The notes under the pieces: generated by a model
What the model was told of the DNA's origin: nothing
Seen by the model: the letters and a program-made list of their open reading frames with translations, nothing else
Database searches by the model: none
Shown: positions 31,798 to 41,713 of the stretch, one piece after another
How the letters are laid out: each line of letters begins with the position of its first letter
How positions within the stretch are numbered: position 1 is the stretch's first letter
Program-made: the position numbers and the translations under genes
From: Nannocystis bainbridge
GTDB lineage: Bacteria > Myxococcota_A > Polyangia > Nannocystales > Nannocystaceae
Reading direction: 5' to 3'
Length of the DNA stretch: 64,000 nt
Assembly: GCF_028368995.1 (NCBI RefSeq)
Contig: NZ_JAQNDL010000001.1
Coordinates: forward strand, 124,001-188,000

Positions 31798-32820
31798 TCA
31801 CGGCTCCGTGTCGCGGGCGGGCGCCGCGGCGTGAAGGACCTTCTCCGGCCGCCACTCACCCCCGTCGAGGCGAACGACGACCAGCGCGTCGGGGAACCAC
31901 AGCGCCTGCCTCGCCGCCTCGGGGTGCCCCTCGGCCAGGGTCGGGGCGACCGCCGGCAAGGCGTCGGCCCCAACCACCCGGCCGTGTAGCAGCCCCGCCA
32001 GGGCGTCGGCGTCGGCCCCGACCACCCGGCGCACCGGGAACGGCAAGACCTCACCAGGCGCCCGCAGGGCCGCCTCGAGCCGCGCCCGCAGGGCCTCGCG
32101 GCCGTCGGCTCCGGCGAGGCCGAGGCGAAACTTGGGCGGGGCGCCGGCCAGATCCGGCAACCGCGCGGAAACGAGCACGGGCACGGCGTCGGCGAGATCG
32201 AGGCTGCCGCAGGCGAGTCGACGCAGACCGCCCAGGTGCGCCGGCAGGCCGACGCGGCGGCCGAGCTCTTCGGCGAGGCTGCGGACATAGGTGCCCTTGC
32301 TCACGGCACAGGTCGCGTCGATCGCGTCGTCGGTGACCCCGATCTCCTCGACGGACCGCAGCTCCATCGGCCGCGGCGCGAGCGCCAGGATCTCGCCCTT
32401 GCGAGCCCTTTCGTGGGCCGGACGACCCTCGAGCTTGACCGCCGAGTACGCGGGCGGCGGCAGCTGGAGCGCGCCGCACATGTCCTTCAGGACATCCGCG
32501 GCGGCGCGCACCTGCGACGGCTCGACCGCGCTCTCGGCGATCGTCTCGCCGGCGCGATCGCCCGTGGTGGTCGCGCGACCGAGGCCGAAGCGCGCGCGGT
32601 AGACCTTGGCGACGGCGCTGAGGTACGGCACGAGCCGCGTCGCCGCGCCGACGCACACGACCAGCAGGCCCGAGGCCAGCGGGTCGAGGGTGCCGCAGTG
32701 ACCGACGGCCTTCTCGTTCAAGACCCAACGGACGAAGCCGACCACGTCGTGCGAGGTCGGCCCCTCCGGCTTGTCGACCAGCAGGACGCCGCAGCGCTCA
32801 GTCGCCGTCGCCGTCGCCAC
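31798..32820 (-). CDS. truB: tRNA pseudouridine-55 synthase TruB
   Basis: Makes pseudouridine 55 in the T-loop of tRNAs. The 340-residue protein has GVLLVDKPEGPTSHDVV at the start and the catalytic Asp in GTLDPLASGLLVVCVG. It also has YRARFGLGRATTTGDRAG, PPAYSAVKLEGRPAHERAR and the KGTYVRSLAEELG motif. A PUA-like C-terminal domain extends to the end. Its start overlaps the end of rbfA by 23 bp. The segment VLKDMCGALQ is encoded where DNA resembles two 14-bp repeat units. Confidence 0.97.
   Translation of the reverse strand: MATATATERCGVLLVDKPEGPTSHDVVGFVRWVLNEKAVGHCGTLDPLASGLLVVCVGAATRLVPYLSAVAKVYRARFGLGRATTTGDRAGETIAESAVEPSQVRAAADVLKDMCGALQLPPPAYSAVKLEGRPAHERARKGEILALAPRPMELRSVEEIGVTDDAIDATCAVSKGTYVRSLAEELGRRVGLPAHLGGLRRLACGSLDLADAVPVLVSARLPDLAGAPPKFRLGLAGADGREALRARLEAALRAPGEVLPFPVRRVVGADADALAGLLHGRVVGADALPAVAPTLAEGHPEAARQALWFPDALVVVRLDGGEWRPEKVLHAAAPARDTEP
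32476..32499. repeat. Two 14-bp repeat-like units in truB
   Basis: CATG at 32479 and CATC at 32493, 14 bp apart with ATGTCC/GGACAT arms. It sits in a normally conserved part of TruB, so this may be chance or a fossil unit. Confidence 0.4.
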
Positions 32821-33217
32821 CTTCGTCGTCCTCGCCGCCCGCGCTCCCCAGCTTCGGGGCGGCCGGGGGCGTCGCGATCTCCGACAGGATCGTCTCGATC
32901 CGCAGGCCGCGCTGAATGCTCTCGTCGAACTCGAACCGCAGATCGGGGATCCGGCGCAACTGCACCCGCCCCTGCAGCTCTCGCCGCACCGCGCTGGCCG
33001 CCGAACGCAGCCCCGCCAGCACCGTGGCGCGGTCGCGGTCGGGCGACAGCAGGTCGACGAACACGCGGGCCAGCGTCAGCTCGGTGTCGACCTTGACGCC
33101 GGTGACGCTGAAGTTGACGCCCTGCAGTCGCGGGTCGCTGATCGCTCCGAACAGGAGCGCGTCGGCGATCCCGCGGCGCAGGGTCTCTTCGACCCGTTGC
33201 ATCCGGTTACTCGCCAT
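32798..33217 (-). CDS. rbfA: Ribosome-binding factor A
   Basis: KH-fold factor for late 30S maturation and 16S 5'-end processing. The 139-residue protein carries RMQRVEETLRRGIADALLF at the start, VSVTGVKVDTEL-like and ARVFVDLLS segments, and the RELQGRVQLRRIPDLRFEFDESI signature. A short acidic tail (GEDDEGGDGDGD) follows the domain. It lies 28 bp after infB and overlaps truB. Confidence 0.96.
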   Translation of the reverse strand: MASNRMQRVEETLRRGIADALLFGAISDPRLQGVNFSVTGVKVDTELTLARVFVDLLSPDRDRATVLAGLRSAASAVRRELQGRVQLRRIPDLRFEFDESIQRGLRIETILSEIATPPAAPKLGSAGGEDDEGGDGDGD

Positions 33218-33245
33218 ACGCGCTCCCCCTCGCCTCTCCGCCGCC

Positions 33246-36200
33246 TCACAGCGTCGGCGCGATCGTCTCGATCTCGAACGCCTGCAGGATGTCGCCCGGC
33301 TCCACCTCGGGGAACGAGTCGATCACGATGCCGCATTCGAAGCCCTCGCGGACTTCCTTCACGTCGTCCTTGAGGACGCGAAGGCTCGAGATTCTCCCCT
33401 TGTGGATGATCGTGCCGCCACGGACCACGCGGACGTGGTGCGAGCGCTGGATGAGGCCCCGCGTGACGCGGCAACCGGCGACCACACCGATCTTCGGGAT
33501 CGGGAACAGCGCCCGAACCTCGGCCTCGCCCTGATCGCGCTCGCGGTACTCGGGCTCGAGCAGGCCGACCATCAGCTCACGCGTCTTGTCGAGCGCGTTG
33601 TAGATGACGTTGAAGGTGTAGACGGGCACCTTCTCGGCGTCGGCGATCTGACCGGCCTTGCCGACCGGCTTGGTGTTGAAGCCGATGATCACGGCCTCGC
33701 CGGCCGAAGCGGTCTTCACGTCGGTCTGGGTGATCGCACCGACGCCGGACGAGATGACCTCGACCTTGACCTTGTCGGTCGACAGCTCGAGCAACGCCTG
33801 CTTGAGCGCCTCGGCCGAGCCCTGCACGTCGGCCCGGAGGACGATCTTGAGGGTCGGCGTCTTCTTGCGCTGGATGAAGTCGGCGATGCTGGGCCCCGAG
33901 CGCGCGCTCTCCTTGCGGCGCCGGACCTCGCGGCGGTGGGTCACGAGCTGGCGGGCGGCCTTCTCGCTCTCGACCACGTTGAAGCGGTCGCCGGCCGACG
34001 GCACGCCGTCGAGACCGAGGACCTCGACCGGAGTCGAGGGACCTACGTCTTCGAGCGTACGGCCGCGGTCGTCGAGCATGCCGCGGACCTTGCCGCTGAA
34101 CTCGTTGGCGACCACGATGTCGCCCTTGCGCAGCGTGCCGGCCTCCACCAGGACGGTGGCGATCGGACCGCGGCCCTTGTCGACGCGCGCCTCGAGGACG
34201 ACGCCGATCGCCCGGCCCTCGGTGGTGGCCCGGAGATCGAGGATCTCCGACTGAATGGCCAACATCTCGAGCAGGTGGTCGATGCCCTTGCCGGTCTTCG
34301 CCGACACCTCGCAGATGATCGTCTCGCCGCCGTACTCTTCGCCGACGAGGCTGTACTCCATCAGCATCTGCTTGACGCGGCCGGGGTTGGCGTCGGGCTT
34401 GTCGATCTTGTTGAGCGCCACCACCAGCGGGACGTTGGCCTCCCGCGCGTGCTTGATGGCCTCGACCGTGGTCGGCATGATGCCGTCGTCGGCGGCGACG
34501 ACCAGGACCACCACGTCGGTGACCTGGGCCCCGCGGGCGCGCATCGCCGAGAACGCCTCGTGACCCGGCGTGTCGAGGAACACCACGTCGCCCTTGGCGG
34601 TGGAGACCTTGTAGGCGCCGATGTGCTGGGTGATCCCGCCGGCCTCGCCCTCGGCGACCGTGGCCTTGCGGATCCGGTCGAGGAGCGAGGTCTTGCCGTG
34701 GTCGACGTGGCCCATGATGGTGACCACGGGCGCACGCACGTCGCCGGCACCCTCCTCGGTGTCCTCGTCGAAGTACTGGTCCTCCTGGAAGGCCACGTTC
34801 TCGACGGTGTAGCCGTACTCGGCGGCCACCAGCTCGGCGGTCTCGGCGTCGACGGCGCTGTTGATGGTGACGCCGCGCAGGCCCATGCCCCACAGCGTCT
34901 TCAGCAGCATCGTCGCCTTCTTGCCCATCTGGTGCGCGAGGTCGGCGACCGGGATCGCCTCGTCGACGCGGATGCGCTTCTTCGACTCCGACATCTCCTG
35001 CGTGGAGGGTCGGGCGCCGGGCAGGCCGGGCCGGCCGCGGACGTTGCGGATCATCGTCTTCCGCTTGCGGCCCTGCTGCTGCGCCCGCTCCTCACGCTCC
35101 TTGCGGATCGTGGCGCGGCCGCGCTGCTGGCTGTCGCTGGCGTCGGTGATGATCACCTGCTGCGGCCGCGGGCGGTTGGCCAGCTGCACGAAGCCGAGGA
35201 TCTTCGGCTCGGCGCGCTGCGAGGCGGCGCCGACGATGACGCCCGCTTCGTCGCGGAGGACGCGACGGTTCACCTCAGGCTCGACCGGCGGCGGCTGGAC
35301 CTGTTGCGGGGGCTGCTGCGCCTGCGGGGTCGCGGGGACGACGTAGCGGGTCGTCGAACCGCCACGGTCGCCCGGACGGGTGGCGACCGGCGCCGGCTGC
35401 ACGACCTGGCCGCGCGGCCCGGTCTGACCGAGCTGCGGGCCGCTGCCGAGCGGCCGGGTGCCGGTCTGGGTCGGCGCGCCCGGCTTGCCGGGGCCCGGGC
35501 GAGTCTGGACGCCCGGACGCAGCGGCGTGCCGACCGGGCCGACCTGGCCCTGCGGCGGGGTGCCGCGCGGACCGTCCGGACCGCGACGATGCGGCTCGAT
35601 ACGCGGCTCACGCGGGCTGTCTTCCATCCGCGAGGCCACGCCTCCCGGCAGGCGCTTGGTGCCCGGCGGGAGCTGGATGCGCGAGCCGACCTCGGGCGCT
35701 GGCGCCCGCGGGGCCGCGGGCTGCGGCGGCTGCTGCTGCCGCTGCTCGGACCGGCGGATCTCCGGGCGCGACCCGGACGGCTGGGCCGGGCGCTGGATCG
35801 GCTGGCTGACGGGGCGCTGGATCGGCGGCTGGACCGGCTGCGACTGCACCGGTGCAGGCGGCGCGGGCGGCTGCGGCGCGACCACCGGCGGCGGGGCCAC
35901 GATCGGCTGGCTCGGCTGGCTCGGCTGGACCGGCTCGGCCGACTGGACCTGCTCGGCCGGGCGGGCCGGCTCGACCGGCTCGCTGCGGACCGGCTCGACC
36001 GGCTCGCTGCGGACCGGCTCCGGCTCGCTCGGCGGCGTGACCGGGCGCGGCGGGGCCGGCGGCTCCGCCTGGACCTGCGCCTGCTCGGGTGCGCTCGGGC
36101 GCGGGGTCGGCTCGCGGACCTCGATCGGCTCCGCGACGGCCCGCACCTCGCGCTGCGGTTCGCGCGGCTGCGATTGGACCGGGGTCGACCACGGCGTCTC

Positions 36201-36632
36201 GGGCGGGCGCGAGGGCTCGCTCGGACGGACCACGGGCGTGCTCGGGCGCACGGGCGGTTGACCGCTGACCGGCGGCGGCACCGGCCGCCGGACTACCGGC
36301 GGCTGCTGCTGCTGCTGGACGGGCGCAGGACGGACCACCGGCGGCGGCGTGGGACGGGGCGCTGCGGCCTCCTCCTCGCCTTCGTCGGCAGGACGCGGGC
36401 CGCGACCGGCACGACGGATGACCGGCGCCGGAGCACCGGCGCGCGGGTCGTTGCGCTCGGGTTCGCGGCGTTCGCCGCCTTGAATGTGGCGACGGACGAG
36501 CTCGGCCTGGTCGTCATCGAGCGTGCTCATCACGCCCTTGATCTCGACCCCGAGGCCGCGAATCACGTTCTCCATCACCTTGTTGTCCTTGCTCAGCTCT
36601 TTAGCGAGCTCGTAGACGCGAATCTTGGCCAT
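33246..36632 (-). CDS. infB: Translation initiation factor IF-2
   Basis: GTPase that brings initiator tRNA to the 30S. The 1128-residue form is long: an IF2_N module ([19 protein letters not shown]), a P/Q/E-rich low-complexity linker of roughly 400 residues (about 65-530) with repeats of VRSEPVEP type, a second IF2_N-like module ([19 protein letters not shown]), and then the G domain. That domain has [12 protein letters not shown] (G1), [18 protein letters not shown] (G3) and [10 protein letters not shown] (G4), followed by domains II-IV. Long N-terminal linkers are known in myxobacterial IF2. The start follows an ylxR overlap region. Confidence 0.97.
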   Translation of the reverse strand: MAKIRVYELAKELSKDNKVMENVIRGLGVEIKGVMSTLDDDQAELVRRHIQGGERREPERNDPRAGAPAPVIRRAGRGPRPADEGEEEAAAPRPTPPPVVRPAPVQQQQQPPVVRRPVPPPVSGQPPVRPSTPVVRPSEPSRPPETPWSTPVQSQPREPQREVRAVAEPIEVREPTPRPSAPEQAQVQAEPPAPPRPVTPPSEPEPVRSEPVEPVRSEPVEPARPAEQVQSAEPVQPSQPSQPIVAPPPVVAPQPPAPPAPVQSQPVQPPIQRPVSQPIQRPAQPSGSRPEIRRSEQRQQQPPQPAAPRAPAPEVGSRIQLPPGTKRLPGGVASRMEDSPREPRIEPHRRGPDGPRGTPPQGQVGPVGTPLRPGVQTRPGPGKPGAPTQTGTRPLGSGPQLGQTGPRGQVVQPAPVATRPGDRGGSTTRYVVPATPQAQQPPQQVQPPPVEPEVNRRVLRDEAGVIVGAASQRAEPKILGFVQLANRPRPQQVIITDASDSQQRGRATIRKEREERAQQQGRKRKTMIRNVRGRPGLPGARPSTQEMSESKKRIRVDEAIPVADLAHQMGKKATMLLKTLWGMGLRGVTINSAVDAETAELVAAEYGYTVENVAFQEDQYFDEDTEEGAGDVRAPVVTIMGHVDHGKTSLLDRIRKATVAEGEAGGITQHIGAYKVSTAKGDVVFLDTPGHEAFSAMRARGAQVTDVVVLVVAADDGIMPTTVEAIKHAREANVPLVVALNKIDKPDANPGRVKQMLMEYSLVGEEYGGETIICEVSAKTGKGIDHLLEMLAIQSEILDLRATTEGRAIGVVLEARVDKGRGPIATVLVEAGTLRKGDIVVANEFSGKVRGMLDDRGRTLEDVGPSTPVEVLGLDGVPSAGDRFNVVESEKAARQLVTHRREVRRRKESARSGPSIADFIQRKKTPTLKIVLRADVQGSAEALKQALLELSTDKVKVEVISSGVGAITQTDVKTASAGEAVIIGFNTKPVGKAGQIADAEKVPVYTFNVIYNALDKTRELMVGLLEPEYRERDQGEAEVRALFPIPKIGVVAGCRVTRGLIQRSHHVRVVRGGTIIHKGRISSLRVLKDDVKEVREGFECGIVIDSFPEVEPGDILQAFEIETIAPTL

Positions 36633-36635
36633 AAC

Positions 36636-37046
36636 TCAGCAAACCCTCCCCACCGCGGCGCGCATGGCGGTCGCCAGGGCAGCGAGACGTTGGACGCGCG
36701 GCGCAGCGGCGCTGCCGCTGCGGTTCAGGAGATCGATCATGCCCGCGAGCGCATCTCCGTGCGCGCTCCACAAAGCGGTGGGGTTCACCGCCGGCATCTT
36801 GCGGGCGAAGCCGCGGGCGAAGCCGCCGCGGCGGGCGGCGCGCTCGAGACAAGAGCGCGCCGGACACACGTAAGCCGAGCGCCCCCTGGCCGAAAGGCCA
36901 TGGCGCTTCGCACATGTCCGGATGTACTCGTCCGGAACGACCTGCACCTGCTCACCACCATCGGCGAGCAGGATCCTCGTCCGCAGGAGTTCAGCCTGCG
37001 GACGGATGGCGCGGCAGCCCACGCAAGTGCGCATCGGCGCATGCAT
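36636..37046 (-). CDS. ylxR: YlxR/RnpM (DUF448) RNA-binding protein with repeat-derived insert
   Basis: Small nucleic-acid-binding protein encoded between nusA and infB; RnpM modulates RNase P in Firmicutes. The 136-residue protein has RTCVGCR near the start and GRSAYVCPARSC, where homologs read GRGAYVC, followed by a C-terminal helix. Between them, VPDEYIRTCAKRHGLSA is longer than usual, and its DNA (36882-36919) is a three-unit 14-bp repeat, so it looks like an insertion. ATG 37046 starts 2 bp after nusA; other ATGs are at 37076 and 37034. Confidence 0.9.
   Translation of the reverse strand: MHAPMRTCVGCRAIRPQAELLRTRILLADGGEQVQVVPDEYIRTCAKRHGLSARGRSAYVCPARSCLERAARRGGFARGFARKMPAVNPTALWSAHGDALAGMIDLLNRSGSAAAPRVQRLAALATAMRAAVGRVC
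36882..36919. repeat. Three-unit 14-bp repeat inside ylxR
   Basis: Cores lie at 36885 (CCTG), 36899 (CATG) and 36913 (CATG), exactly 14 bp apart. On the minus strand it encodes about a dozen residues between the two conserved YlxR motifs. Confidence 0.75.
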
Positions 37047-37047
37047 G

Positions 37048-38463
<1,416 letters not shown>

Positions 38464-38484
38464 AACCGGATGACCTCTGCTGTC

Positions 38485-39156
38485 CTAGCCGTGCCCCCCC
38501 GTACTCGGGGGGGAGTACACGAGGTTGGCCCGCCGGATGTCGGCGAGCGAGATCTTGTAGATGGTATCACTGTCGAGCGATCGCAAGAGCACCGTGCCGC
38601 GGCGATCGTCGTCAGGAGCGGCGGGGTCGACCTCGGTGCCGACGATCCGCCCGTGAAAGGTCCGCTGGTCGGCGCTGCCCTGGCCCGCGAGCGGGTGGAA
38701 CGTGCGGACCACCGCCCGCCCGCCGACGTGGCGGGCGAAGTGGCTGAGGCGTGCCAGCGGCCGGTCGACGCCGGGCGAGCTGACCTCGAGCGTGTACGGC
38801 AGCGACAGCAGGGCCGTCAGCTCCGGGGTCTCCGGGTCGGCCTCGGCGGCGTCGAGCGCGTTGCTCAGGACCCCGGCCATGCGCGAGCAGTCGTCCAGGG
38901 TCACGCCGTTGGGGTGGTCGAGGTACACGCGGGCGATGCGACCGCCGCGACCGCCGGCCCACTCGGTGAGCACGATCTCGAAGCCCATCGCCCGCGCCAC
39001 CGGCTCGATCGCCGCCTCGAGCAGCCGCACCGCGCCCTCGTGGACCTCATGCCCCGCGGCGTCGTGCTCGGACTCGGTGCCGGCAACGTCGTCGACCACC
39101 GCGGGCTGCGGCGGGACTTTCGAGCGGGAGTTGTGTGTCGGGCGCCTTGTGGCCAT
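38485..39156 (-). CDS. rimP: Ribosome maturation factor RimP
   Basis: Assists 30S subunit assembly. The 223-residue protein has an N-terminal extension of about 40 polar residues before the usual start (VRLLEAAIEPVARAMGFEIVLTEW). The conserved RVYLDHPNGVTLDDCSRMAGVLSNALD and the VSSPGVDRPLARLSHFARHVG motif are intact. It is the first gene of the nusA-infB-pnp run. ATG 39156 follows a 70-nt leader carrying terminator and antiterminator hairpins. Confidence 0.95.
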   Translation of the reverse strand: MATRRPTHNSRSKVPPQPAVVDDVAGTESEHDAAGHEVHEGAVRLLEAAIEPVARAMGFEIVLTEWAGGRGGRIARVYLDHPNGVTLDDCSRMAGVLSNALDAAEADPETPELTALLSLPYTLEVSSPGVDRPLARLSHFARHVGGRAVVRTFHPLAGQGSADQRTFHGRIVGTEVDPAAPDDDRRGTVLLRSLDSDTIYKISLADIRRANLVYSPPSTGGHG

Positions 39157-39174
39157 GCGCGTGGAGTCGAGACA

Positions 39175-39231
39175 AACAAAAAAGCGAGCTGGGCCAGTTG
39201 CCTGCTCGCTTGCGAAAGGCAATTTGCTGGC
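39175..39231 (-). promoter_or_regulatory. Attenuator-like leader of the rimP-nusA-infB operon
   Basis: On the minus strand, AAGCGAGC (39211-39204) and GCTCGCTT (39189-39182) form an 8-bp stem followed by a T run (A6 at 39178-39183), an intrinsic terminator 19 bp before the rimP start codon. GCCAGTTGCC (39193-39202), within its loop, can instead pair with GGCAA (39218-39222) and CTGGC (39227-39231) further upstream. The two folds compete. This is the classic layout for transcription attenuation, although the factor that selects the fold is unknown. Confidence 0.6.
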
Positions 39232-39235
39232 CGGG

Positions 39236-39264
39236 CCTGTAGCACGGCGCTTGAAGGCGAGCAA
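39236..39264 (-). promoter_or_regulatory. Predicted rimP operon promoter
   Basis: On the minus strand TTGCTC (39264-39259), a 17-bp spacer and TACAGG (39241-39236). The expected start near 39229 gives a leader of about 73 nt containing the terminator structure. Confidence 0.4.
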
Positions 39265-39301
39265 CCCCCTTGCCGGGGCGTGAGGACCTGGACCCCCCGG
39301 A

Positions 39302-39328
39302 GGGGCCCGCCCTGGAGTCAGGGGCCCC
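39302..39328. other. GC-rich dyad between rimP and the nitrilase gene
   Basis: GGGGCCC (39302-39308) and GGGCCCC (39322-39328) form a 7-bp stem in the 213-bp divergent gap, upstream of the two predicted promoters. Its role is unclear; it could be an operator or structural. Confidence 0.3.
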
Positions 39329-39335
39329 GGGAGGC

Positions 39336-39363
39336 TTGGCGGCGGGCGTTTTCTCGCTACCAT
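39336..39363 (+). promoter_or_regulatory. Promoter of the nitrilase-family gene, leaderless type
   Basis: TTGGCG (39336-39341), 16-bp spacer and TACCAT (39358-39363), then 6 bp to the GTG start at 39370. Transcription should begin at or next to the start codon. Confidence 0.45.
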
Positions 39364-39369
39364 CGCCCG

Positions 39370-40275
39370 GTGCGAGACCTTTGCGCCGCCCTGATCCAGC
39401 TCGGCAGCGGGGCCGATCCGGTCCCCAGCCTGGCCCGCGCCGCCGAACTCACGCGCGAAGCGCTGGCGCACGGCGCCGAGCTCGTCGTGTTGCCGGAAAA
39501 TTTCTGGGCCGTCGCCCCGCCCGGCCTCGATCGCCGGCCCTGGGCGGTCGACCTGAGCGCCCTCGGCCCGGGCGGCGATCTCCGCGGTGACCCGCCGCCG
39601 GTGCTGCGGCCGTTCCTGTCGCTCTCTCACGAGTACCCCGCCGCGGTGATCATCCTCGGCGGCCTGCCCGAGCTGCCGCCCACGGGCGGCGACGGCAAGT
39701 TCTACAACACTCTGGTCGCCGTGTTCGCCGGCCGCGTGGTCGCGGTCTACCGCAAGATCCACCGCTTCGACGCCACCTTGCCGGACGGTTCGCGCGCCTC
39801 CGAGTCCGACATCATCCTCGCGGGCGAGACTCCGCACGTGCTCGCGGCGCCGTTCGGCAAGATCGGCCTCAGCATCTGCTACGACCTCCGCTTCCCCGAG
39901 CTCTACCGCGCGCTCTCCGCGGCGGGCGCCGAGATCCTCGTCGTCCCCTCCGCCTTCACCCTCCTCACCGGCATCGACCACTGGGAGCCGCTCCTGCGCG
40001 CGCGCGCCATCGAGAACCAGGCCTACGTGCTCGCCCCGGCCCAGTACGGGCCCCACGGCCACGGCCGCCACAGCTTCGGCCACAGCCTCGCCGTCGATCC
40101 CTGGGGCGCCGTGATCGCCCAGGTCTCGCGCGGCGAGGGCCTGGCCCTCACCTGGCTGCGCGCCGACCTGCTCCAGCGCGTCCGCAGCGACCTGCCCGCG
40201 CTGACGCACCGCCGCCTCCACGGCGTAACTCCGGCCGAGGTCGTCACGTTGTCGGCCGACGAGACCCTGGCGTGA
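39370..40275 (+). CDS. Nitrilase-superfamily amidohydrolase (Nit/omega-amidase type)
   Basis: A 301-residue carbon-nitrogen hydrolase. The catalytic triad is visible: Glu43 in VVLPENF, Lys129 in VVAVYRKIHRFD and Cys170 in GLSICYDLRFPELYR. FRKIHLFD/CYDLRFPE-type sequences place it in the Nit1/Nit2-like branch, where members deaminate glutathione or hydrolyse omega-amides such as alpha-ketoglutaramate. The substrate here is not determinable from sequence. The GTG start is 6 bp after a TACCAT box. The stop overlaps the ECF sigma gene by 4 bp. Confidence 0.93.
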   Translation: MRDLCAALIQLGSGADPVPSLARAAELTREALAHGAELVVLPENFWAVAPPGLDRRPWAVDLSALGPGGDLRGDPPPVLRPFLSLSHEYPAAVIILGGLPELPPTGGDGKFYNTLVAVFAGRVVAVYRKIHRFDATLPDGSRASESDIILAGETPHVLAAPFGKIGLSICYDLRFPELYRALSAAGAEILVVPSAFTLLTGIDHWEPLLRARAIENQAYVLAPAQYGPHGHGRHSFGHSLAVDPWGAVIAQVSRGEGLALTWLRADLLQRVRSDLPALTHRRLHGVTPAEVVTLSADETLA

Positions 40276-40955
40276 CCGGCCCCGCCGGCGCCCCAGGTCG
40301 CGGCCCGAGCCCGGGCCGCAGCGCCCCGCCGGGCCTCCACCTCCTCATGGAGGGCTACCTCGACGGCGACGCGCGGGCCTTCGCCGCGCTGCATGCCGCC
40401 CTCCTCCCCCGCCTCACCGCCTTCCTCGTGCACCTCGTCCGCGACAGCGCCGCCGCCGATGACCTGGTCCAGGCGACCTGGCTCAAGGCCCACCTCGCCC
40501 GGTCCCGCTTCCAGGTCCAGGGCGCCAGCCCCGACGGCGCCGTGCAGGCCTGGTACTTCACGATCGCGCGCAACCTCGCGGTCGACCACCTGCGTGCCCA
40601 GGTCCGCGAGCGCCGCCGCCGCGACCCCGGCGAGCCCGACGGCGGCGAGCGCGACCGCCTGGCCGAGATCCCCTCCGACCTGCCGACCGCCGAGGAGCTG
40701 GAGATCGGCGAGGCCGAGGCGCAGGAGATCGCCTCGCGGGTGCGCGACGCGCTCGCCCAGTTGCCCGCCGGTCAACGCGAGATCGTCGAGCTCCACAAGT
40801 TCCAGGGCCTGAGCATGGCGGAGATCGCCGCTCGCCTGCGGATCCGCGAGGGCGCCGTGCGCGTCCGGGCCCATCGCGCTTACAAGGCCCTCGCGCGCTG
40901 GCTGACCCCGTCGCTGCGCGCCCTGCTGCTCCTGCTCGCGCGAGGTGGTGCTTGA
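40272..40955 (+). CDS. ECF-type RNA polymerase sigma factor
   Basis: Sigma70-family factor of 227 residues with an extended, proline-rich N-terminus (about 25 residues). Region 2 follows (AFAALHAALLPRLTAFLVHLVRDSAAADDLVQATWLKAHLARSRF) with the DDLVQ..WLK motif, then a basic linker, then region 4 (LPAGQREIVELHKFQGLSMAEIA....REGAVRVRAHRAYKAL). GTG 40272 overlaps the nitrilase gene stop. The next gene encodes a small membrane protein that is probably its anti-sigma factor, an arrangement known from SigF/NrsF pairs. Confidence 0.94.
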   Translation: MTGPAGAPGRGPSPGRSAPPGLHLLMEGYLDGDARAFAALHAALLPRLTAFLVHLVRDSAAADDLVQATWLKAHLARSRFQVQGASPDGAVQAWYFTIARNLAVDHLRAQVRERRRRDPGEPDGGERDRLAEIPSDLPTAEELEIGEAEAQEIASRVRDALAQLPAGQREIVELHKFQGLSMAEIAARLRIREGAVRVRAHRAYKALARWLTPSLRALLLLLARGGA

Positions 40956-40986
40956 CCGCTCCTCGCACCGCTTCCGGAGGTCGCGC

Positions 40987-41622
40987 GTGACCGCGGTCGA
41001 CGCCAAGAGCCTGATCGCCGGCGACCTCGCCGAGCGCCGGCGCGAGCGCCTGCAGCACTTCCGTCCGGCCTGGCTGCTCGCTGCCGCGATCCCGCTCGTC
41101 GGCCTCCTCGCCACCGGCGCGCGCGACGACCTGTGGGCCCAGCCGGCCTGGATCCTCGCGCTGCAAGCCTTCGTCTGGGGCCTCGCGCTGTTCGCCTTGC
41201 CCGCCCTCGGCCTCGGCTTGTGGTTCCCGGGGCGCGCCGCCCGGATCGCTCTCGGCCTCGTCGCCGCCGTCGTCGCCGTCCTCGTCGCCGCCGGACCTGC
41301 CCTCTTCGACATGTCCTATCCAACAGGAATGGAAGACCACCCGATCTACCAGATCGGCTGCGCCTCCCTCACGCTCGCGGCCGGCGCCCTGGTGCTGGCC
41401 ATCTGCGCCGTCAGCGGGGCCTTCGTCCAGCGGCGGCGCAGCGCTGGCGCGCTGTGGCTGGCCGCTGCGATCGCCCTCGTCGGGATCGTCACCACCACCT
41501 GGCACTGCGTCATCACCGGCCTCGATCACACGCTGCCCTCGCACCTCGGGGCCGGCGTCCTCATGCTCTTGCTCGCCGGCCTCGTCGGCGCCGCTTTGCA
41601 CCGGCGTCAGCGCGGCCCCTGA
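40987..41622 (+). CDS. DUF1109/NrsF-like membrane anti-sigma factor candidate
   Basis: A 211-residue protein with a basic N-terminal helix (DLAERRRERLQHF) and about six membrane segments. Position after an ECF sigma gene, topology, and the Cys in IGCASLTLAAG plus the WHCVITGLDH....HLGAGVLMLLL pattern near the C-terminus recall NrsF (DUF1109), which binds the sigma factor and responds to redox or metal stress. The match is loose. An SD (GGAGG at 40976-40980) precedes GTG 40987. DNA for FDMSYPTGMEDHP in a periplasmic loop is a three-unit 14-bp repeat. Confidence 0.7.
   Translation: MTAVDAKSLIAGDLAERRRERLQHFRPAWLLAAAIPLVGLLATGARDDLWAQPAWILALQAFVWGLALFALPALGLGLWFPGRAARIALGLVAAVVAVLVAAGPALFDMSYPTGMEDHPIYQIGCASLTLAAGALVLAICAVSGAFVQRRRSAGALWLAAAIALVGIVTTTWHCVITGLDHTLPSHLGAGVLMLLLAGLVGAALHRRQRGP
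41293..41330. repeat. Three-unit 14-bp repeat inside the NrsF-like gene
   Basis: Cores lie at 41296 (CCTG), 41310 (CATG) and 41324 (CAGG). The array is in frame and falls in a loop between membrane segments. Confidence 0.7.
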
Positions 41623-41713
41623 AGCGGCCGTCGTGCCCCGGCGCCGATCTCGGCGCGACGATCGCTGAAGCATTCGCCGCACCGGCCCGCGATCTGCGAT
41701 AGGCTGCGCGCGC

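Noticed and set aside
39190..39231. tRNA upstream of rimP (as metY in E. coli)
   Set aside because: No cloverleaf arms or T-loop sequence; the structure fits terminator and antiterminator hairpins instead.
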